Below, one piece after another: positions 51,989 to 56,566 of a stretch of DNA of 56,566 nt. Made by a program: the position numbers and the translations under genes. Within the stretch, counting starts at the first letter, position 1; every line of letters starts with the position of its first letter. The notes under the pieces were generated by a model. That model did not search any database, had not been told where the DNA came from, and saw only the letters and a program-made list of their open reading frames with translations. This stretch comes from DAMBHY01 sp032068765 (lineage in GTDB: Bacteria; Bacteroidota; Bacteroidia; Bacteroidales; Dysgonomonadaceae), in NCBI GenBank assembly GCA_032068765.1, contig DAMBHY010000015.1, positions 1-56,566 of the forward strand. The letters are read 5' to 3'.

Positions 51989-52837
51989 TCAATTTAACCT
52001 ATCTCTAAACTCACTTGGAGTTACTCCTAAAATAGTTTTCACATATCGGGTAAAAAATGAGTGACTACTAAACTCCATTTCATCAGCAATTTCTGAAATA
52101 CTGAGGTTTTTATCTTGAAGCAAAAGAATGATGCGTTCTTTGGCGTGTCGCTTTATCCAATCAGAAGCAGTAATGCCTGAGTGAATTTTGCTAAGATGAT
52201 TGAGGTATTTTGCAGTGATGTTTAATTCATTGCTGTAAAATTGCACTTCCCGATGTTTTAAACAATGTTGTTGAAGCAGTTGCATAAACTGTTCGTACAA
52301 AGTTCCGGTTTGCAAACTGTGTTTTCGTTGCTCGTATTCGTTGGCAAAAATATGCCACATTTCTAAAATAAATAATTGCATTTGCAACTTCAAAACTTCT
52401 TCATAAAAACGATGGTCGTTTTCTAAAAAACGTTCGTTCAATCGTTTAAAATTGATTAGTATTTTTTCCTTTTCAGCTTTTGTTTGAATATTTTTTACAG
52501 GATAAACACGTGAATGCAATTGTGCATTGATGCTCCAACTTTGGTTTGGAATATTATTCATCAAAAAATCCTTTTCAGCTAATAAAACTGTTGCTCTAAA
52601 GTTTTTAGAAAATTTCAATTCCGACAACTTACTTTCTGCAAACCAAAACAAAAACTGTCCACTTTTGCAAACCATCTTTCGGTCGTTAAACATAAACTGA
52701 ATACTTCCACTATGGCAATATAAATGCGTGTGGTAAAGCTTTTGAAAGTTTTCTGGAAAGTCAACTCCTTTTTTTATTTCTAAAAGAACCACTTCTGGCA
52801 ACTCACTTCTATTCATCCTGAAATTTGTTTTTGCCAA
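51989..52837 (-). CDS. AraC-family transcriptional regulator
   Basis: 282 residues. Cupin-like N-terminal sensing domain (about 1-150) and two helix-turn-helix units at the C terminus: EVQFYSNELNITAKYLNHLSKIHSGITASDWI and KNLSISEIADEMEFSSHSFFTRYVKTILGVTPSEFR. The family usually activates a nearby operon when a small molecule is bound. It is divergent from the acetyltransferase/cupin/hydrolase genes; the 87-nt gap carries an inverted repeat that could be its operator. Confidence 0.92.
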   Translation of the reverse strand: MAKTNFRMNRSELPEVVLLEIKKGVDFPENFQKLYHTHLYCHSGSIQFMFNDRKMVCKSGQFLFWFAESKLSELKFSKNFRATVLLAEKDFLMNNIPNQSWSINAQLHSRVYPVKNIQTKAEKEKILINFKRLNERFLENDHRFYEEVLKLQMQLFILEMWHIFANEYEQRKHSLQTGTLYEQFMQLLQQHCLKHREVQFYSNELNITAKYLNHLSKIHSGITASDWIKRHAKERIILLLQDKNLSISEIADEMEFSSHSFFTRYVKTILGVTPSEFRDRLN

Positions 52838-52850
52838 AATAAGTAATATT

Positions 52851-52876
52851 TGACATTATTAGTGTTATTCGTGTCA
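52851..52876. promoter_or_regulatory. Candidate AraC-type operator and promoter region
   Basis: TGACA (52851-52855) and TGTCA (52872-52876) form an inverted repeat with 16 nt between. A TATTTTTG -7 box for the rightward operon follows at 52899-52906. No direct evidence of binding. Confidence 0.4.
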
Positions 52877-52924
52877 TAAATAAGAATAAAAAACTGTATA
52901 TTTTTGGAGTTTAAAAAAACAAAA

Positions 52925-53494
52925 ATGAGCAATCTCGATATTTCCATATTTGAACGACTTAAAAACGGAGAAACAATTTCATCAAACGACAAGGAAGCTT
53001 ATAAAATGCGTGAAGCTTCTTTTGCTACCAAAAAAAAATTGATGGAAATGAATAGCGTTACAAATCCATCTGAAATTAGAAATTTATTAAGTCAAATTAC
53101 CGAAACTGAAATTGACGAAAGCGTCACTATATTCACACCTTTGCACATCAATTACGGAAAGAATACAAAAATCGGAAAAAATGTATTCATCAATTTTGAT
53201 TGTGTCTTTTTGGATTTGGGCGGAATTACCATTGAAGATGGCGTTTTAATTGCCCCAAAAGTGAGTTTACTTTCCGAAGGTCATCCAATTGAACCTCAAA
53301 ACAGACATTCCTTAACAGTTGGTAAAATTCACATCAAGAAAAATGCGTGGATTGGAGCAAATGCTACCATTTTGCAAGGCGTAACAATTGGCGAAAATGC
53401 AATCGTAGCTGCTGGTTCGGTAGTTTCAAAAGATGTTTTAGATAATACAATTGTAGGCGGAATTCCCGCAAAATTTATTAGTGAAATTAAATAA
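52925..53494 (+). CDS. Sugar O-acetyltransferase (left-handed beta-helix)
   Basis: 189 residues from ATG 52925; a TTG frame starts 21 nt earlier but would overlap the -7 region. Hexapeptide repeats run through the C-terminal half (IGKNVFINFDCVFLDLGGIT, IGANATILQGVTIGENAIV), with the maltose/galactoside acetyltransferase ending PAKFI. The catalytic His is in LLSEGHPIE. Transfers acetyl from acetyl-CoA to a sugar. First gene of the operon opposite the AraC regulator. Confidence 0.9.
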   Translation: MSNLDISIFERLKNGETISSNDKEAYKMREASFATKKKLMEMNSVTNPSEIRNLLSQITETEIDESVTIFTPLHINYGKNTKIGKNVFINFDCVFLDLGGITIEDGVLIAPKVSLLSEGHPIEPQNRHSLTVGKIHIKKNAWIGANATILQGVTIGENAIVAAGSVVSKDVLDNTIVGGIPAKFISEIK

Positions 53495-53551
53495 AGTGTA
53501 ATATGAAAAGAGCAAAAATAGTATTGGCAATTAATTACATCAGTAATAATA

Positions 53552-53992
53552 ATGTCTTGTAATCAAAATAAAGAAAAAATGGAAAATACTAAAAACGAAT
53601 TGGTAACTATTTTCCCAAAAGGTGAAAAAGGTTCAAAAGATTTTTTTACTGGAAATGCTTATCCAACAGGTTTGGTTGATGCAGATAGCATTTATAATAC
53701 ACTCATCGGTAACGTTTATTTTGAACCAGGTGCAAGAAGCAATTGGCACAGTCATCCTTCTGGCCAAATTTTGATTATTACAGACGGAATTGGCTATCAT
53801 CAAATTGAAGGAAAACCTGTAGAAATTATTAAAAAAGGTGATATTATAAAATGTCCACCAAATGTAAAACATTGGCACGGAGCGAGTGCTGATGTAGGTT
53901 TACAACAACTATATGTGATTCCTGATACCGAAAAAGGCATTGTAGAATGGATGGAAGCGGTAACGGAAGAACAATATTTAATCAAAAAATAA
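53552..53992 (+). CDS. Cupin-domain protein with disrupted lipoprotein signal
   Basis: 146 residues from ATG 53552. The single cupin has metal-binding His in NWHSHPSGQILIITDG (about 70-85) and KHWHGASAD. The start MSCNQNKEK looks like the remains of a lipobox. Upstream at 53503 a frame begins MKRAKIVLA, and the current frame reads LITSVIIMSC just before the ATG; a single-base shift would join them into a lipoprotein signal. So the gene may have lost its export signal, or the true start is after a real or sequencing frameshift. Substrate unknown. Confidence 0.8.
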   Translation: MSCNQNKEKMENTKNELVTIFPKGEKGSKDFFTGNAYPTGLVDADSIYNTLIGNVYFEPGARSNWHSHPSGQILIITDGIGYHQIEGKPVEIIKKGDIIKCPPNVKHWHGASADVGLQQLYVIPDTEKGIVEWMEAVTEEQYLIKK

Positions 53993-53993
53993 A

Positions 53994-55034
53994 ATGAAAA
54001 AAGTCTTGATAATTGCAATGCTATTTGTCGCAACAGGACAAGCATTTGGACAGAACAAACCATCAAAATCAACAAAAATGAAAATAACAGAACATTATAC
54101 TTTTACATTAAGCGATAAAGTAACACGTCAAAAAGTAAGTTTTAAAAATCGTTACGGCATTACACTTTCAGGAGATTTATACTTACCAAAAAACATTGAA
54201 AACGGTAAGCTTTCTGCTATCGCAATTAGTGGACCTTATGGAGCAGTAAAAGAACAATCTTCAGGTTTATATGCCAATCAAATGGCTGAACGTGGTTTCA
54301 TAGCTTTGGCATTCGACCCATCTTACACAGGCGAAAGCAGTGGAGAACCGAGAAATCTAGGATCACCCGAAATCAATACCGAAGATTTTAGTGCAGCAGT
54401 AGATTTTCTCGGCATTCAGAAAAATATTGACCGAGACAAAATCGGCATTATCGGGATTTGTGGTTTTGGAGGTTTTGCTTTAAACGCAACTGCCATTGAC
54501 AAACGTATAAAAGCGGTTGCGACTTCAACAATGTATGATATGACGAGAGTAATGTCAAAAGGGTATAATGATGTTGTTACTTTAGAACAGCGTACAAAAA
54601 CATTGGAGCAATTGGACGAACAGCGTTGGAAAGATGCAGAAGCAGATACATTTTCTTATGGTCCAAAATTAAATGCAGATTTGAAAGGCAACGAACCACA
54701 ATTTTTAAAAGAATATTACGATTATTATCGAACTCCAAGAGGTTATCACGAACGTGCAATAAATTCTAATGGTTCGTGGACAGCAACAACGCCTTTGTCT
54801 TTTATGAATATGCCTATTTTGACTTACATCAAAGAAATTTCGCCAAGACCTATTTTAATTATTGCAGGCGAAAAAGCACATTCAAGATATTTTAGCGAAG
54901 ATGCTTTTGCTATGGCTTCTGAACCAAAAGAATTAGTCATAATTCCTAATGCGGTACACACCGATTTGTACGACAAAATAGATAAAATTCCGTTTGATAA
55001 ATTGGAAAAGTTTTTTAGAGAAAACTTGAAGTAA
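53994..55034 (+). CDS. Secreted alpha/beta-hydrolase (dienelactone hydrolase-like)
   Basis: 346 residues. Signal peptide KKVLIIAMLFVATGQAFGQ, then an alpha/beta-hydrolase fold: oxyanion region ISGPYGAVKEQSS, nucleophile elbow GIIGICGFGGFAL with Cys in place of Ser (dienelactone-hydrolase style), acid region IIAGEKAHSRYF, and His in IPNAVHTDLYDK. It could act as an esterase or lactonase. One nucleotide after the cupin gene, thus the third member of the AraC-linked operon. Confidence 0.86.
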   Translation: MKKVLIIAMLFVATGQAFGQNKPSKSTKMKITEHYTFTLSDKVTRQKVSFKNRYGITLSGDLYLPKNIENGKLSAIAISGPYGAVKEQSSGLYANQMAERGFIALAFDPSYTGESSGEPRNLGSPEINTEDFSAAVDFLGIQKNIDRDKIGIIGICGFGGFALNATAIDKRIKAVATSTMYDMTRVMSKGYNDVVTLEQRTKTLEQLDEQRWKDAEADTFSYGPKLNADLKGNEPQFLKEYYDYYRTPRGYHERAINSNGSWTATTPLSFMNMPILTYIKEISPRPILIIAGEKAHSRYFSEDAFAMASEPKELVIIPNAVHTDLYDKIDKIPFDKLEKFFRENLK

Positions 55035-55141
55035 ATTGAAATATCGATTTTAGAAGTAAACTTTCAGAATTACAAAGATTCAAATAACGGTGCTGAAGTA
55101 GATATTTATTCAGTGTATTTAAATTGCTGTTCAATAAATGA

Positions 55142-55168
55142 TAGAGACGACCAATTTAGTCGTCTCTA
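55142..55168. repeat. Small perfect palindrome (REP-like)
   Basis: tagagacgac / gtcgtctcta with a 7-nt loop. There is no T run, so it is more like a REP-type repeat than a terminator. The rest of 55035-55342 has only a copy of the interspersed repeat (near 55278-55301: acgaaaagatttgtgcagta, then gcgatga). Confidence 0.65.
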
Positions 55169-55342
55169 CTAATATGCTTCACATTCTCCCTCCTCATCTT
55201 AAGCCAATTATCCTGAACTTTTTTTTCCAGCTATTCCTCGCTACCACTCGATTGTATAGAGCTCGTTTGAAAAACACGAAAAGATTTGTGCAGTAGCGAT
55301 GAGTCTTGTATCTTTATTTAATAAATCAAACATAGCAACAAT

Positions 55343-55915
55343 ATGAAAGAACGATTTATTAAAGATATATACAAATTTATTTTAAAAGAAATACAGGCAG
55401 TTGTTACAATTTCCTATATTTTAATCGTTGGAATCGGAATGCTATTTACTTATCAAAAGTACTCGAAATTCAAAATTAATATTTTTGATTATGCAGATGT
55501 TTTTGATTTTCTAATTGCTCCTTTTTCAGATTTTAAAATATTATTATTTTCAATACTTACTATAATTCTGGTTTTTGTCCTTTTAAAACTTGATGCTTTT
55601 TTTCAAAGGAAATTTCCAGAAAATTATTCAAAAATAAATTTTGGCTGGGACAAAAGGAATTGGTTTAATCTTTATAGAAACTCATTAATTATCACTATAT
55701 TTATTTTATATTTGTATGTTTCTGCTGATGCTTATGGAAAACTAACAATGAAGCAAATAAAGAAAAAATCACCAATAAGTCTAACATATTCCGACAATAA
55801 AAATATAAATGGAATATTGATAGGAAAAACAAAAGACATACTGTTTTTATTAGAAGGAGAGAAGGTCAAAGCAATTCCAATTAATTCTTTAGTCAAAGAG
55901 TTTGAAATAAAATAA
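55343..55915 (+). CDS. Hypothetical membrane protein
   Basis: 190 residues, not recognised. Three membrane helices (about 16-36, 57-80, 110-130) with a Lys-rich cytoplasmic start and a C-terminal soluble part that reads like a small beta domain (KKKSPISLTYSDNKNINGIL, then LLEGEKVKAIPIN). No partner gene and no clear promoter. It sits between two copies of the interspersed repeat, so it may be part of the accessory gene pool. Confidence 0.6.
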   Translation: MKERFIKDIYKFILKEIQAVVTISYILIVGIGMLFTYQKYSKFKINIFDYADVFDFLIAPFSDFKILLFSILTIILVFVLLKLDAFFQRKFPENYSKINFGWDKRNWFNLYRNSLIITIFILYLYVSADAYGKLTMKQIKKKSPISLTYSDNKNINGILIGKTKDILFLLEGEKVKAIPINSLVKEFEIK

Positions 55916-55999
55916 AACTGATGAAAAACCATGCTACTACATTAATCTATCGCACTGATATCAAAATAATTATACCACGTGGTTTCGTAATGTTTAGTC

Positions 56000-56022
56000 C
56001 AAAGATTCGCGCGTGAGCGATG
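56000..56022 (+). repeat. Interspersed repeat copy
   Basis: aaagattcgcgcgtgagcga belongs to the same family as copies at 43.9, 51.8 and 55.3 kb. The stretch 55916-56150 shows nothing else I can support. Confidence 0.5.
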
Positions 56023-56149
56023 ATTTACATATAGCACCGGCTTAGCTAATATATATGCATATCGTTGAAGTTTTTGCTTGGTAATGGCGCATTTATATCC
56101 CTCAAAAAAAACGTTATAAAACGTGAGTTCGACCTAAGCAAGTAATCTT

Positions 56150-56330
56150 TTTTTAACCTTTATCTCCAAAGAGCTTTCCAAAGATGCGTTTGTGCAACTC
56201 TATACTTTTTCAGCGGTTCTCTGTCATCCACATTACCTGGAGTTAGGATAAAATCCAATATCCCTCCCTTGTCATAGATTGTCAAATGCAGCTTAAAACC
56301 TTAATCTGCTATATTCCTATATTTCGACCA
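56150..56330 (-). pseudogene. IS982-family transposase fragment
   Basis: On the minus strand, GFKLHLTIYDKGGILDFILT then PGNVDDREPLKK matches the IS982 catalytic core (family: GFKLHL..D..G....L..GN..DR). A shift of frame then gives LHKRIFGKLFGDKG, the next family block, followed by a stop. Both ends are lost, so it is a relic. Confidence 0.75.
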
Positions 56331-56356
56331 CTCTTCTTAAATTGAACTTATTATAA

Positions 56357-56566
56357 TTTATATTTAATACGTTGCAGTATCCAACATCATGAATACAACA
56401 TAGAATTAATACGTCTTAGTACTCAACAGCGTGATTTTAAGGTGTAACTAATATGTTTCAGTACTCATTCGCACGATTTAAAAGTATAATTAATGCGTTT
56501 TAGTGCTCATTCGCACGATTTCAAAGTGTAATTCATGCATTTCAGTACTCGTTCGCATGATTTTAA
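56357..56566. repeat. 42-bp tandem repeat, running off the window
   Basis: About five units, the later ones best kept, each like attaatgcgttttagtgctca then ttcgcacgatttcaaagtgta. Units diverge by 10-30 percent and have no spacers. On the minus strand the unit is 14 codons (ELHFEIVRMSTKTH), with the first codon often turned into a stop. Confidence 0.8.

Noticed and set aside
55142..55168. Intrinsic terminator of the hydrolase operon
   Set aside because: Perfect stem but no T run on either side; classed as a REP-like palindrome.
56357..56566. CRISPR array
   Set aside because: Units follow each other directly with no spacers and vary among themselves, so this is a tandem repeat.

Overview
The window comes from a low-GC member of the Bacteroidota, most likely order Bacteroidales. 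The evidence is a fused MurF-alanine racemase, the short primary sigma factor of this phylum, Bacteroidota-only families (DUF3078, GSCFA), an almost complete lack of Shine-Dalgarno sequences, and repeated phylum-type promoters (TTG, about 20 nt, TAnnTTTG). I see no rRNA, tRNA or CRISPR array. Genus cannot be fixed from sequence alone.

Positions 1-1570 are a damaged edge: a 5'-disrupted GT32-like glycosyltransferase and a dead IS256-family transposase. Positions 1700-38140 are an ordinary chromosomal backbone. It holds serine synthesis (serC, serA), recR, threonylcarbamoyl-AMP synthase, a ClC channel, fmt, a LemA/TPM-domain cluster, miaA, lysA, a GT2 glycosyltransferase, degP, rpoD, an OmpA-type porin, murF-alr, GSCFA, an RlmI-like methyltransferase, a 3'-5' exonuclease, rimP-nusA-infB, an OmpH-type chaperone, murI, cvpA and psd. 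A nitrilase-family amidase, a GH2 beta-mannosidase and a GH18 chitinase-like enzyme close this part. It also carries three RNA-level signals: a small RNA gene near 24.4 kb, a terminator-like hairpin in the rimP leader, and a 140-nt rod-like structure between infB and the OmpH gene.

Positions 39234-44800 are accessory DNA. A frameshifted tyrosine-recombinase remnant points left, and unrelated single genes read right from it (PUA-like/HNH nuclease, VOC protein, a DUF plus ADP-ribosylglycohydrolase pair, urea transporter). Imperfect palindromes lie between some of them, a layout that recalls a decayed integron. GC-rich interspersed repeats crowd this stretch and return at 51.7, 55.3 and 56.0 kb.

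Positions 44831-51250 are the most notable part. A leftward operon (two PAP2 phosphatases, a half-size EamA transporter, a P-type proton ATPase, an enolase) sits behind a leader that I read as a fluoride (crcB-type) riboswitch with its own terminator. No Fluc/CrcB or CLC-F gene is present in the operon. Just upstream, a RibD/DHFR-like reductase has a separate leader with a 46-codon ORF lying across an intrinsic terminator, which looks like an attenuator.

Positions 51484-56566 hold an hsdR stub, a copy of the urea-transporter 3' end, an AraC regulator divergent from an acetyltransferase/cupin/hydrolase operon, an unknown membrane protein, an IS982 transposase fragment and a 42-bp tandem repeat that runs off the end.
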